DNA of 64,000 nt. It comes from Takifugu bimaculatus. Its lineage: Eukaryota > Chordata > Actinopteri > Tetraodontiformes > Tetraodontidae. The notes under the pieces were generated by a model. The model worked only from the letters and a program-made list of their open reading frames with translations, ran no database searches and was not told the DNA's origin. Position 1 is the first letter of the stretch; every line of letters begins with the position of its first letter. The DNA lies in assembly GCA_004026145.2 (NCBI GenBank), contig CP034980.1:2834151-2898150 (forward strand), written 5' to 3'. The position numbers were made by a program, and so were the translations under genes. Positions 10,111 through 22,750 of this stretch are shown in pieces.

Positions 10111-10802
10111 GTTAGAGCTTGTTTCTTTTGTTTGTCTCTTAGCTGATTTTGTTTAACTAATGTTTAAATGTTAACTTCTGGAGCTTTGCTGCTAAGGCTC
10201 TGACCCTTATTAAACAAATTTACTTTGATCTTTAACCTTTCAAAAGGTGCTGTGACAAAGGTGCTTTGAATACACAATCACATGAATTATTTCTGTATTT
10301 AAAGTTTGACCATCATACCTGTGTAGACCTGTATTAAGCTCAGCGTTGGCGACACCACGGGGAGAAAATGGACACCTTTTTAGGCTCCGTGCGAAGAGCT
10401 GGCGGCTGGTATTGCTGCAGTACCATAACCTGACCGATAAGTAGAGCTGATGGAATTTACCACAATGCTTCTATTTCAAACAAAACTGTCCTGTGTCTCC
10501 TAATATGTTCCTCTGCAAACTGAACTGAACACACAAACATGTCATAAACCTGCTGGGAAATGTACTTATTCCATAGCAAACTCACTACAAACACAACTCA
10601 TCCTCAGAGGCAGACGCTGTAATCTCGCATAAGATAATAAAAGGATAATAGAATAATACTGAGAAAGTTTCCATCTTTGCTGTCATATTAGTGACGTTAC
10701 AATTTTTAAGTTCTGATGAACAGCAAAATGAAGCGTTTGGACTTGCTCGACCACAAAAGATCTGAACAGATGAATGCGTGTCAAAAAAATACGTCTTCAT
10801 CA

Positions 10803-11306
10803 CACTCTGCACGGTTAGAACTAAATGATCTAAATGGCTCACTTCAACTGGGCTGGTCGTTTTCAACCTGAAACCTCTGACAGTGACTGTCTATAAAGGA
10901 AACAATGATTAAATTGCGCGCCTTAAATATAGGTGTCAAGAATGAAAAAAGCGTGTTAGCGAAACAACGTCACTCAGTGGCCAAAGGCAGTACTGCAGTC
11001 AGTATCCACATATCTGCTCCTATCCTTGTATAAAAATAATTGATCAACTTTATACAACATTAATTTTCAAATTTCCCCCGATACTTTCACCGTTATTAGT
11101 TATCTGCGCTGAAGAAATCCTCTAATTCTGGTTGCAGGTGACCGATTTTCGTCCACTTACATAATGTGAACATCGAGAGTTCCACTCAAAAAAAAATATT
11201 ATAAATATATATATATCTACATATTCCTAAAAGCATCAAACTATGGTACCTTAGAATGGTTTCTCTGAAAGTTCCACAGACACCTCCCCACTGTCCGAAG
11301 CGCCAT
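10803..11306 (-). pseudogene. glod5: glod5 remnant in unit B
   Basis: Same structure as in unit A: intact exon 1 with ATG at 11306, exon 2 starting at 10890 and truncated after LVLTVQSV, exons 3 and 4 deleted. Sharing both deletion junctions with unit A shows that A and B descend from one already damaged unit. Confidence 0.85.
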
Positions 11307-11341
11307 CCTCGCCGGGAGAAGAACTAGTTAGTTAACTAGTT

Positions 11342-12034
11342 ATGGACATCTTTGGCTTGGGGGACGCTGCCAAGCACATAGGGACTCCACAAAGCATTGC
11401 TATCAGGAACCCAGACTGCACTGTGGCCACATACCTCATCAGTCAGGTGAGAAGAAAAAGAGGTAACAGTCGAACGATCATCAGATTCAACACTGCAAAA
11501 AGTCTTTGTGATGGTATGAAGACACTGCTTCTTCTGCACGTGGGCCCAATTGCTGTAACCTCAGGCAAAACCCACAGGCGAAGCAGACACAACTCACCAC
11601 AACCAACTTTATGCCAAACTCGGCAACAAGGTGAGGGGAATGTTTGTCATACTGATCATTTTTCAGTGTGGGCTCCAGCGGCATTACTCTTGGTCAGGTG
11701 GATGGAGTTTGTGTGATGGGGCCTCCCCAGAGAACATTACGTCCACGGTGGTTGACTGTACGAAGATCGAAACGGGCCACATTGGTTCCTTCAGAGTGGG
11801 AATTATTCCTAAATCAAAGATGATCTATTTTTCTATTTTTGATCACGCTCAGTGTCAGTTTGGTGTCACCCTGCAACTGAAGCTGTTGGTTCCTGTGTTT
11901 GTGTTTTAAAAGTGCTTCAAATCTTCGAGGAAGTTCAAAGGAGGCACCAACAGGGGCAGACAAATCCTGCTTTTGACTATGATCTGGTTCTGCCGTCCAC
12001 ACAAAGGGAGGCAAATCCAGCAAACAAGGCCTGA
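11342..12034 (+). pseudogene. YrdC/Sua5-like 3' gene fragment, copy B
   Basis: Same motifs as copy A, starting 35 bp from the glod5 exon 1 ATG. It differs by an extra base (acctcagg instead of acctcgg before CAAAACCC), which breaks the read-through frame seen in A and C. The STVVDCTKI block and the tail ending at 12034 are kept. Confidence 0.58.
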
Positions 12035-12794
12035 ATCAGAAAATACCACAATTTCACCTGCACCAAGACCGAAAGACTCAGAAGGCAAACAAAACCTCTC
12101 AGCAGGTTTCACATTTACATAAAGTCATATCACTAAACCAACGTTAAGGGTTTTGTGGCCTGGGTAATTGTTATTCACTTGACTATTGGGTTATGTAACA
12201 TCCCAAAATGATAATGTATATATTTCGGTGTATATCTAGTTTGTAATTGTGTTGCAATTACATGTTGGGTTATTTATAAGCTGTGAATGAATTCTGCTAT
12301 ATAACTGAATGTGTTTGCAGTATTTTATTGTCTTTTATTCTGGGGGACAAAAGATCTCAATGTACTATGATTGTTTTTTTGTTTTTAATAAGACAAAGAT
12401 CATTTTGTTGAATGAAATGAATTGAACTGAATGAGACAAATTAAGACTAAGACATTTTGATATTTCTCAGGGCTCCCTTTGACGAACAGTGCCATTAATT
12501 CTGGAGAAAGTGCGCTACTTTCCGGTCATTTACTGGCATGGCACTTATCTTCTGTTTGTCAGTTTGCACTGAAATATTCTATGTCAGAGGTTTATCTTTA
12601 ATATAATAAGAATATAATGTTCGAGATCTAAGAATTGGGGTTAAAAGAATTAAGGTTTGGCTTTTATTGCATTTGAATTTCTCCAAATTGACTCAAATCA
12701 TCACAAAAGACCGGAGTATATTCAGATTTTATTCACAAATATCACAAATATTCATGAAGTTCAGGGAAAAAAATGGATCATTAAAAAGGAAATA

Positions 12795-13281
12795 CAGTGA
12801 TCCCTCGCTATATCGCGTTTCATCTTTCACGGCTTCGCTGCTTCACGGATTTTTTTTTTGCGAGTCGTTCGTTGCAGTTCTCAAATATAATCGAAGGTGG
12901 CATATCCGTTTATAAAAATCTTCTTGCTCAGAAAAAGAAAGAGCGCCAACAACTACCCATAACAAAGTTCTTCTCTGGGAGAAAGACTCCTGCGCCTCCA
13001 GTAGAAACAGACGCTCCAGCGGAGCGGAGTCAGGACGAAGAGGCACAGCTGGGACTGGGAAATACGCGTGTGACAATGTTTCCAACCTTGTATTACTATA
13101 TTAAAATTAGTGTTTTAAACAAATTTTGGGCTTTAAAACAGGTTTTGATTTTTGGTTTCATTCTATAGTTCAGTATTGCATTGTAAAATAAAAATAAAAA
13201 ATAAAGCTGACTACTTCACGGATTTCACTTTTCGCGTGTTATTTTTGGAACGCAACTCCCGCGATAAACGAGGGATCACTG
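12795..13281. mobile_element. pogo/Tigger-like MITE, second copy
   Basis: Same element, TIRs and TA duplications (12793-12794, 13282-13283) at the same place in the 3'UTR of Tudor copy C. Identical position and near-identical sequence mean it was copied with the unit, not inserted twice. Confidence 0.85.
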
Positions 13282-13302
13282 TATTCCAAAAAGAAAAACT
13301 GA

Positions 13303-14952
13303 TTAGGCCATTGCCACCCATCGGCTGCCAAACAATCGGAATAGGCAGAGTCCCTGTGGGGTCATCCTAATTTCTTCGTCATCGTACTCATCATCCATGC
13401 TGTAATCACGCAGTTGACGCTGGCAGTTGCGACGACGACGACGGGCGGATTTGCTGGCCTTTGGAGGCTTGGGATCAACTAGAACACATATTATAAAAGT
13501 CTGTTAGTGTTCAGAATTTTCTACCTTCCTGTGACTTGCATTCATTTCACAACAAAGCCAGATACTTACATTTCAGAGTCCAGACTGGCTGGTCTTCGTC
13601 AGATTGCCACAATTCTTCAGTGTGTTCGCCTGTTCAGAAACACCATCATCACCATCGTCATGATGATCATCATCTTCTCTATTGCTTTCACATGTGAATT
13701 ATGGGTTCATTTATTCTCACCGGAGTCTGGTGGCTGGCCGCCGTTGGCCATACTGCTCGGACAGTTCTGGTGTTGCAAGCTGCTATTGAATGTGGCGTGG
13801 GCCCTTTGATCGCTGGGACCAGAACATTTTGTTGGGTGAGCGTCATCGGCTTCAGTCTGACAGCCCTTATCCTCGGTCTCTGGTTGTGCATGGCACTGCT
13901 CCTTCTAAATGGCCAGACAGAGGAAGACATGGATCACATGTGGTTGACAGCTGTCAAAGCCAGCACTTTAACATCTGCTTGTGCAATTCTTCGTGAGACC
14001 TATGTGGAGCGTACGCTCTGAGCACTCACCTGCAGTCTGACTGTTGGTTCTTCTGACCAGAAGATCTGCACGAGCATTTCTATGGTGCAGAAAGTGTTTG
14101 TGTTCTTATTTCTGATGGACCCTGATTTAACAAACTCCTGGAATCCATCCTTGTATTCAATCAGGTACCACTGGGAAAAGTGTAAGAAAGGAAGCTTTTT
14201 TATTACCATCCCTCTGAAAATGAATAATTATCAGTTAAGCTGAATTATTTTTTGTGCTTTTTTTAAAATAATCCACTCCAGCTTCTGAGTAAGGACTTCT
14301 GATTCTGCAGCAACATCTGAATTACCTCTCCTATAATCATTTTGATCCGTGCCTGCCACCAGCCAAATGGTTCCTGATCACTGAGCCTGGAGAAAACCTG
14401 TGAGACAATGGACATAAAAACTGGTAAACTACAACTACCAGACCTGAGTTAATTGAATCATCAGTTATACTGGTAGTTCTCACCTCCACCTCATCTCCAA
14501 CAGCCACGTTAAAGGAAAAATTTGGAGGAGGCAGCCGCACAGAGTCGCAATACACCTCAACTTCCTCCTGTGGACTATAGATAATATATGTCAATAATCA
14601 AAACTAATAATACATCAATACACTCCAGAGGTTTAAGATGTATAAAGAAAAAACATTAAACTTACTTGTTTTCATAAACTACTGCCAGTAGCTTTTCAGA
14701 AATGGACTTGATTTGGGCCTAAAGAGAAAGAACCAGTCACAGTATTGACAACATTCAAACACATCGTGGTTAAAAAGGTTTAAAATTCTTAACAACTAAG
14801 TATTGATCTAACAAGTGTGTGCAATGGCAGCTGTGAGCTAGTGAATATTAAGTATACAGGTGCTTTTGCTGAGATCATCTGTAAATTTAGCAGCGCCTCA
14901 CCTCGTAGAAGGCGCCGTTCAGCCCTTTTACTTCAACGTTGACTTGAACCAT
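13303..14952 (-). CDS. FXR/FMR1-like tandem-Tudor protein without KH domains, copy C (intact)
   Basis: Same eight-exon plan as copy B, with ATG at 14952 and stop at 13303-13305. The frame is open throughout. Visible changes from A/B are few: exon 4 reads SRLSDQEPFGWW (C to S) and RIKMIIGE (T to K), and exon 6 begins KEQCHAQPE instead of KEQCNSQPE. The WW...GE and WYLIEY blocks are unchanged. It lies about 1.18 kb downstream of an intact glod5 on the same strand. Confidence 0.8.
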
Positions 14953-16131
14953 GTTAGAGCTTGTTTCTTTTGTTTGTCTCTTAGCTGATTTTGTTTAACT
15001 AATGTTTAAATGTTAACTTCTGGAGCTTTGCTGCTAAGGCTCTGACCCTTATTAAACAAATTTACTTTGATCTTTAACCTTTCAAAAGGTGCTGTGACAA
15101 AGGTGCTTTGAATACACAATCACATGAATTATTTCTGTATTTAAAGTTTGACCATCATACCTGTGTAGACTTGTATTAAGCTCAGCGTTGGCGACACCAC
15201 GGGGAGAAAATGGACACCTTTTTAGGCTCCGTGCGAAGAGCTGGCGGCTGGTATTGCTGCAGTACCATAACCTGACCGATAGGTAGAGCTGATGGAATTT
15301 ACCACAATGCTTCTATTTCAAACAAAACTGTCCTGTGTCTCCTAATATGTTCCTCTGCAAACTGAACTGAACACACAAACATGTCATAAACCTGCTGGGA
15401 AATGTACTTATTCCATAGCAAACTCACTACAAACACAACTCATCCTCAGAGGCAGACGCTGTAATCTCGCATAAGATAATAAAAGGATAATAGAATAATA
15501 CTGAGAAAGTTTCCATCTTTGCTGTCATATTAGTGACGTTACAATTTTTAAGTTCTGATGAACAGCAAAATGAAGCGTTTGGACTTGCTCAGCTTCGCAT
15601 TTTAGTGACAGATTAATAAGATCACTGATGATAAATTTTGGGAGTGTGTTCTGGTGGAGATCATTACTAACCACACTTGATACTGAAATAAATGAAGAGT
15701 TCAACAACTTTGGATTCAACTTTTGATACATTTGATCAGTATGTCTTGAGAAATGAAAAGTTAACTGTTTTCTGCCATTTTTGCTCAGAAAAAAACAAAA
15801 ACGACCACAAAGATCTGAACAGATGAATGGTGTCAAAAAATACATATTCATTAAAAAATTCCAACAGGTAACTCAATTTTAATCTACACTCTGATAATTG
15901 CCACTTGATACAGAGAATTGTACATTATTTTACTTAGTAAAGTACTCAGTCAAACATAGTAATTTAACATAATCTGTGGAAATTCGTTAAGCTACACTGT
16001 TCAGATCAAAACTGATCCTGAAACAGTGAATTGTATTTGAATTTCTATTTAGTATTTGTCTGTTTCTGAGAAATAAAAGAAAGAAACAGTCTGGTGGTTG
16101 GAGACATTTCTGTGTAAAAGCCAAAGTCTCA

Positions 16132-17203
16132 TTAGGAGCCCTCTGATGGCTGCATATAGTTGGACACCTCAATGAGATTGTGGTCTGGATCCCTGAAGTA
16201 CAGGGAGGTGATGGTGCCCACAGCTCCAGTCCTTTCAACTGGACCCTCCTCAATCTCAACGCCACAGGCCTAAAACAACACCGTAAATGAACCGAGTGGA
16301 CTTTATCTCAAAGTATCACCCAGGAAATGTGGTGGCAGGGGGTCAAATACCTTCAGATGTGCAGCTACTTGGGCCAGAGGGGTTCTGGTTATGAGACACA
16401 GGTAAGCGGAGCCTGAAGCTGGATGCTTTGCTTTGGGTTCAAATTCCTGCCCCAGCTGGTGAAGTTTGAACTTCTGCTGGCCAAACCCCAGAGCTTTACG
16501 GTTTCCCTTAAAACACAAGAAATGTGTTTCCGCGCCGCCGCAGCACACAAATGGAACACCCAAAGTCTGCCCTCTCTAGCAGCTTCTTCAGCCTGACACG
16601 TGTTGATATGACCTAAGTGTCATGGTAACTTCTGACATACCTTAAAAGTGATGACCTGCATGCCGAGGGTCGTGGTGTAGAAGTTGACCATGTCTGGCAC
16701 ACTGTGCACGGTTAGAACTAAATGATCTAAATGGCTCACTTCAACTGGGCAGGTCGTTTTCAACCTGAAACCTCTGACAGTGACTGTCTATAAAGGAAAC
16801 AATGATTAAATTGCGCACCTTAAATATAGGTGTCATGAATGTAAAAAGGGTGTTAGCGAAACAACGTCACTCAGTGGCCAAAGGAAGTACTGCAGTCAGT
16901 ATCCACATATCTGCTCCTATCCTTGTATAAAAATAATTGATCTACTTTATACGACATTATTTTCAATTTCCCCCGATACTTTCACCGTTATTAGTTATCT
17001 GCGCTGAAGAAATCCTCTAATTCTGGTTGCAGGTGACCGATTTTCGTCCACTTACATAATGTGAACATCGAGAGTTCCACTCAAAAAAAAATATTATAAA
17101 TATATATATATATCTACATATTCCTAAAAGCATCAAACTATGGTACCTTAGAATGGTTTCTCTGAAAGTTCCACAGACACCTCCCCACTGTCCGAAGCGC
17201 CAT
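16132..17203 (-). CDS. glod5: Glyoxalase domain-containing protein 5, unit C (complete)
   Basis: Four exons: 17147-17203, 16641-16787, 16351-16506 and 16132-16269. They total 498 bp, 165 aa, all phase 0 with GT/AG junctions; human GLOD5 is about 160 aa. The protein begins MALRTVGRCLWNF, a possible short targeting or variable N-terminus. It then shows the single vicinal-oxygen-chelate (glyoxalase/dioxygenase) domain: HLDHLVLTVHSVPDMVNFY, LGMQVITFKGNRKALGFG, KFKLHQLGQEFEPKAKHP, CLITRTPLAQVAAHL, and YFRDPDHNLIEVSNY near the C-terminus. The H-x-D-H start and the DPD-x-N-x-IEV end are the usual metal-ligand regions of this fold. Its physiological substrate is unknown. It is head-to-head with the YrdC-like fragment. 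Confidence 0.93.
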
Positions 17204-17238
17204 CCTCGCCGGGAGAAGAACTAGTTAGTTAACTAGTT

Positions 17239-17930
17239 ATGGACATCTTTGGCTTGGGGGACGCTGCCAAGCACATAGGGACTCCACAAAGCATTGCTAT
17301 CAGGAACCCAGACTGCACTGTGGCCACATACCTCATCAGTCAGGTGAGAAGAAAAAGAGGTAACAGTCGAACGATCATCAGATTCAACACTGCAAAAAGT
17401 CTTTGTGATGGTATGAAGACACTGCTTCTTCTGCACGTGGGCCCAATTGCTGTAACCTCGGCAAACCCCACAGGCGAAGCAGACACAACTCACCACAACC
17501 AACTTTATGCCAAACTTGGCAACAAGGTGAGGGGAATGTTTGTCATACTGATCATTTTTCAGTGTGGGCTCCAGCGGCATTACTCTTGGTCAGGTGGATG
17601 GAGTTTGTGTGATGGGGCCTCCCCAGAGAACATTACGTCCACGGTGGTTGACTGTACGAAGATCGAAACGGGCCACATTGGTTCCTTCAGAGTGGGAATT
17701 ATTCCTAAATCAAAGATGATCTATTTTTCTATTTTTGATCACGCTCAGTGTCAGTTTGGTGTCACCCTGCAACTGAAGCTGTTGGCTCCTGTGTTTGTGT
17801 TTTAAAAGTGCTTCAAATCTTCGAGGAAGTTCAAAGGAGGCACCAACAGGGGCAGACAAATCCTGCTTTTGACTATGATCTGGTTCTGCCGTCCACACAA
17901 AGGGAGGCAAATCCAGCAAACAAGGCCTGA
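17239..17930 (+). pseudogene. YrdC/Sua5-like 3' gene fragment, copy C
   Basis: As copy A, but preserving the better TSANPTGEAD motif. It shares the VDGV frame lesion and the lost donor after PKSK. Of the three long copies it is closest to a functional sequence, but it still lacks the N-terminal half. Confidence 0.6.
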
Positions 17931-18701
17931 ATCAGAAAATACCACAATTTCACCTGCACCAAGACCGAAAGACTCAGAAGACAAACAAAACCTCTCAGCA
18001 GGTTTCACATTTACATAAAGTCATATCACTAAACCAACGTTAAGGGTTTTGTGGCCTGGGTAATTGTTATTCACTTGACTATTGGGTTATGTAACATCCC
18101 AAAATGATAATGTATATATTTCGGTGTATATCTAGTTTGTAATTGTATTTTAATTACATGTTGGGTTATTTATAAGCTGTGAATGAATTCTGCTATATAA
18201 CTGAAAGTGTTTGCAGTATTTTATTGTCTTTTATTCTGGGGGACAAAAGATCTCAATGTACTATGATTGTTTTTTGTTTTTAATAAGACAAAGGTTATTT
18301 TGTTGAATGAAATGAATTGAACTGAAAGAAACAAATTAAGACTAAGACATTTTGATATTTCTCAGGGCTCCCTTTGACGAACAGTGCCATTAATTCTGGA
18401 GAAAGTGCGTCCACTTTCCGGTCATTTACTGGCATGGCACTTATCTTCTGTTTGTCAGTTTGCGCTGAAATATTCTATGTCAGAGGTTTATCTTTAATAT
18501 AATAAGAATATAATGTTCGAGATCTAAGAATTGGGGTTAAAAGAATTAAGGTTTGGCTTTTATTGCATTTGAATTTCTCCAAATTGACTCAAATCATCAC
18601 AAAACACCGGATCATATTCAGATTTTATTCACAAATATTCATGAAGTTCAGGAAAAAAAATGAATCATTAAAAATGAAATATTTCAAAAAAGAAAAACTG
18701 A

Positions 18702-20357
18702 TTAGGCCATTGCCACCCATCGGCTGCCAAACAATCGGAATAGGCAGAGTCCCTGTGGGGTCATCCTAATTTCTTCGTCATCGTACTCATCATCCATGCT
18801 GTAATCACGCAGTTGACGCTGGCAGTTGCGACGACGACGACGGGCGGATTTGCTGGCCTTTGGAGGCTTGGGATCAACTAGAACACATTTTATAAAAGTC
18901 TGTTAGTGTTCAGAATTTTCTACCTTCCTGTGACTTGCATTCATTTCACAACAAAGCCAGATACTTACATTTCAGAGTCCAGACTGGCTGGTCTTCGTCA
19001 GATTGCCACAATTCTTCAGTGTGTTCGCCTGTTCAGAAACACCATCATCACCATCGTCATGATCGTCATCATCTTCTCTATTGCTTTCACATGTGAATTA
19101 TGGGTTCATTTATTCTCACCGGAGTCTGGTGGCTGACCGCCGTGGGCCTCACTGCTCGGACAGTTCTGGTGTTGCAAGCTGCTAGTTGAATGTCGCGTGG
19201 GCCCTTTGCTCGCTGGGACCAGCACATTCCGTTGGGTGAGCGTCATCGGCTTCAGTCTGACAGCCCTTATCCTCGGTCTCTGGTTGTGCATTGCACTGCT
19301 CCTTCTAAATGGCCAGACAGAGGAAGACATGGATCACATGTGGTTGACAGCTGTCAAAGCCAGCACTTTAACATCTGCTTGTGCAATTCTTCGTGAGACC
19401 TATGTGGAGCGTACGCTCTGAGCGCTCACCTGCAGTCTGACTGTTGGTTCTTCTGACCAGAAGATCTGCACGAGCATTTCTATGGTGCAGAAAGTGTTCG
19501 TGTTCTTATTTCTGATGGACCCTGATTTGACAAATTCCTGGAATCCATCCTTGTATTCAATCAGGTACCACTGGGAAAAGTGTAAGAAAGGAAGCTTTTT
19601 ATTACCATCCCTCTGAAAATGAATAATTAGCAGTTAAGCTGAATTATTTTTTGTGCTTTTTTTTAAAATAATCCACTCCAGCTTCTAAGTAAGGACTTGT
19701 GATTCTGCAGCAACATCTGAATTACCTCTCCTATAATCATTGTGATCCATGCCTGCCACCAGCCAAATGGTTCCTGATCACAAAGCCTGGAGAAAACCTG
19801 TGAGACAATGGACATAAAAACTGGTAAACTACAACTACCAGACCTGAATTAATTGAATCATCAGTTATACTGGTAGTTCTCACCTCCACCTCATCTCCAA
19901 CAGCCACGTTAAAGGAAAAATTTGGAGGAGGCAGCCGCACAGAGTCACAATATACCTCAACTTCCTCCTGTGGACTATAGATTATACAGTATATGTCAAT
20001 AATCAAAACTGATAATACATCAATACACTCCAGAGGTTTAAGATGTATAAAGAAAAAACATTATACTTACTTGTTTTCATAAACTACTGCCAGAAGCTTT
20101 CCAGAAATGGACTTGATTTGGGCCTAAAGAGAAAGAACCAGTCACAGTATTGACAACATTCAAACACATCGTGGTTAAATAATTTTAAAATTCTTAACAA
20201 CTAAGTATTGATCTAACAAGTGTGTGCAATGGCAGCTGTGAGCTAGTGAATATTAAGTATACAGGTGCTTTTGCTGAGATCATTTCTAAATTTAGCAGCG
20301 CCTCACCTCGTAGAAGGCGCTGTTCAGCCCTTTTACTTCAACGTTGACTTGAACCAT
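18702..20357 (-). pseudogene. FXR/FMR1-like tandem-Tudor gene, copy D (frameshifted)
   Basis: Same exon plan as copy B, with ATG at 20357 and the stop position at 18702. Exons 1-5 are open, with changes such as GLNSAFYE (G to S) and SISGKLLAVV (E to G). In exon 6 the plus strand reads gctgctagttgaatgtcgcg where other copies have one base fewer, so the frame shifts about two-thirds through exon 6 and exons 7-8 are read out of frame. The 5' flank beyond about 145 bp is replaced by LINE sequence, removing the putative first exon. Probably non-functional, or encoding only the Tudor half. Confidence 0.75.
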
Positions 20358-20499
20358 GTTAGAGCTTGTTTCTTTTGTTTGTCTCTTAGCTGATTTTGTT
20401 TAACTAATGTTTAAATGTTAACTTCTGGAGCTTTGCTGCTAAGGCTCTGACCCTTATTAAACAAATTTACTTTGATCTTTAACCTTTCAAAAGGTGCTT

Positions 20500-22617
20500 T
20501 GAATACTCTTCCTCTCGCTCACCTTTGTCCCCCTGCTGCTAACGTATTGCGTCAGTTCCATTCTTCTCAATCTTTCGCTAGTTGCACTGTGCACGAGATG
20601 TTGTCTTCACTTTACTTTACTTTACTTAATATTGAACACTTGGTGTGTTGTATTCACTTTACTTAAAATTCGAACACTTGGGACATTGTAGTCACCTGAT
20701 AACAACAGTGAGAAACTATCCATATTAAAAAAATACAGGGCTTCGCCGACTATTAGCATGGCCTCACCGTCTGTTTCACCCGGTGTCTTTGTCTCTTCAG
20801 CGTATGAAATGTTTAGTTACTCCTCTGCCTCATTGAGTGGAGGGAATAGGTACAGAAAGTGTAGTTAATTTACGGCTATGGAGGTGAGACTTAGCGAGCT
20901 TGAGACGCGGTTCCGCAGCTTGGAGTTAACTGGAGTTGCGTCAGGTAGCCAGGATAAGCTAGCTGCTGCGGAGCCGCCTAGCGTAGCTACAGCTAGCGGT
21001 CCCCCGGCAGCAGCCGGCGAGCCAGGGCGGCTGGGTGACGGTTTGCAGGAAGCGTAGCCCAAACCAAAGGCCCGCGGTGCACCACCAACCGCTTCCCGTG
21101 GCTAACCGCTTTACCCCACTCGGCGACACACCCGCTGAGAAACCGTCCCTGGTAATTGGAGACTCTGTTTTGCGCTACGTGAAGCCGACTCCAGCGACCA
21201 TAGTTAAGTGCATTCCGGGGGCCAGAGCGGGCGACATAGAAGCAAATTTATGGCTGCTGGCGAGACGTAAACGCAAATTTGGTAAAGTTATTATTCACGT
21301 CGGAGCCAACGACACCCGGCTTCGTCAGTCGGAGGTCACCAAAATTAACATAGAGTCGGTGTGCAATTACGCAAAAACGATGTGGGACTCCGGAGCATTC
21401 TCTGGTCCCCTCCCCAATCTGGCCAGCGATGAGATGTTTAGCCGCATGTCATCGCTTCGTCGCTGGCTGTCACGGTGGTGCCCCGATAACCAGGTGGCCT
21501 TTATAGACAATTGGAGCACCTTTGGGGAAAAACTGGTCTGATTAGGAGAGACGGTGTCCATCCCACACGGGATGGTGCCTCTCTCATTTCTATTAATTTG
21601 GCTAATTTTATTAGACCCAAACTGACCTGACAATCCAGGGTCCAGACCAGGATGCAGAGTTGTAGTCTTACACACCTCTCTGCTGCTTCCATAGAACCCT
21701 CATCCACCAATAATAATATATTTAACACTATAGAGGTAGTCTCTGTTCCACAGTTAAAAGTTCACCAAGCACAGAGCAGGGGAGCAGTCAATCACCATAA
21801 TCTTATTAAAATTAATACAAAAGCACAAGTTGGAGAAACTAATATCACAATGAAGTGTGGACTGTTAAATATTAGATCTCTTCTGTGTAAATCCCTGTTC
21901 ATACACGACCTGATAGCGGATCATCACATTGATTTATTTTGTCTTACTGAGACCTGGCTTCAGGAGGAGGAGTATGTTAGCTTAAATGAATCTACTCCTC
22001 CTACCCATCTTAATTATCATATTCCTCCTGTTACTGGTCGGGGAGGGGGAGTGACAGCAATCTATCACTCCAAGTTATTAATTAATCCTAGACCAAAATA
22101 TGGCTCCAGTTCATTTGAAAGCCTGACTCTTGGCATCACCCATCTGAACTGGAAGGCAGAAAAGCCACTTCTGTTTGTAGTTGTATATCGGCCCCCTGCT
22201 AGGCCACATTCAGAGTTCCTGTCCGAGTTCTCTGATTTCTTATCTGACTTGGTCCTCAGAACAGATAAAGTCATTATCATTGGAGACTTTAATATCCATG
22301 TAGACGTTGTAAATGACAGCTTTAGAAATGGCTTCATTTCATTACTTGAGTCAGTTGGTTTCCTCCAGCAGATAAACCAACCAACTCATAACTTCAACCA
22401 CACCCTAGATCTAGTTCTGACTTATGGTGTTGAGGTAGAACATGTGTCAGTGTTCCCTCAGAACCCCCTCCTGTCAGACCATTCTTTGATCACTTTCACA
22501 TTTATGATTAAGGATTCTTCTATGCTCAGAACAAAGTCTTACTATAGCAGATGTCTTTCAGATAATGCTGTAGCTAAGTTTAAGGATGTGATCCCTGTGC
22601 TAATCCCAGGACCACCG
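20500..22617 (+). mobile_element. L2/CR1-type LINE fragment (ORF1 esterase and ORF2 endonuclease)
   Basis: From about 20878 a short segment starting MEVRLSELETRF resembles a coiled-coil ORF1 start. From about 21035 a SGNH-esterase-like ORF1 shows LVIGDSVLRYV, HVGANDTRL and DGVHPTRDGA; a one-base shift near 21535 separates the last motif. From about 21850 ORF2 shows the AP-endonuclease motifs LNIRSLL, LTETWL, VVYRPPA, GDFNIHVD and LLSDHSLITF. It stops at 22617 before any reverse transcriptase. ORF1 with an esterase is characteristic of the L2/CR1 group. The element replaces the section of the unit that held the Tudor 5' flank, glod5 and most of the YrdC fragment. Confidence 0.82.
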
Positions 22618-22672
22618 TGATCTGGTTCTGCCGTCCACACAAAGGGAGGCAAATCCAGCAAACAAGGCCTGA
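22618..22672 (+). pseudogene. YrdC-like tail remnant, unit D
   Basis: Only the last codons of the YrdC-like exon (DLVLPSTQREANPANKA then stop) survive immediately after the LINE junction. This marks the right border of the replaced segment. Confidence 0.55.
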
Positions 22673-22750
22673 ATCAGAAAATACCACAATTTCACCTACA
22701 CCAAGACCGAAAGACTCAGAAGACAAACAAAACCTCTCAGCAGGTTTCAC

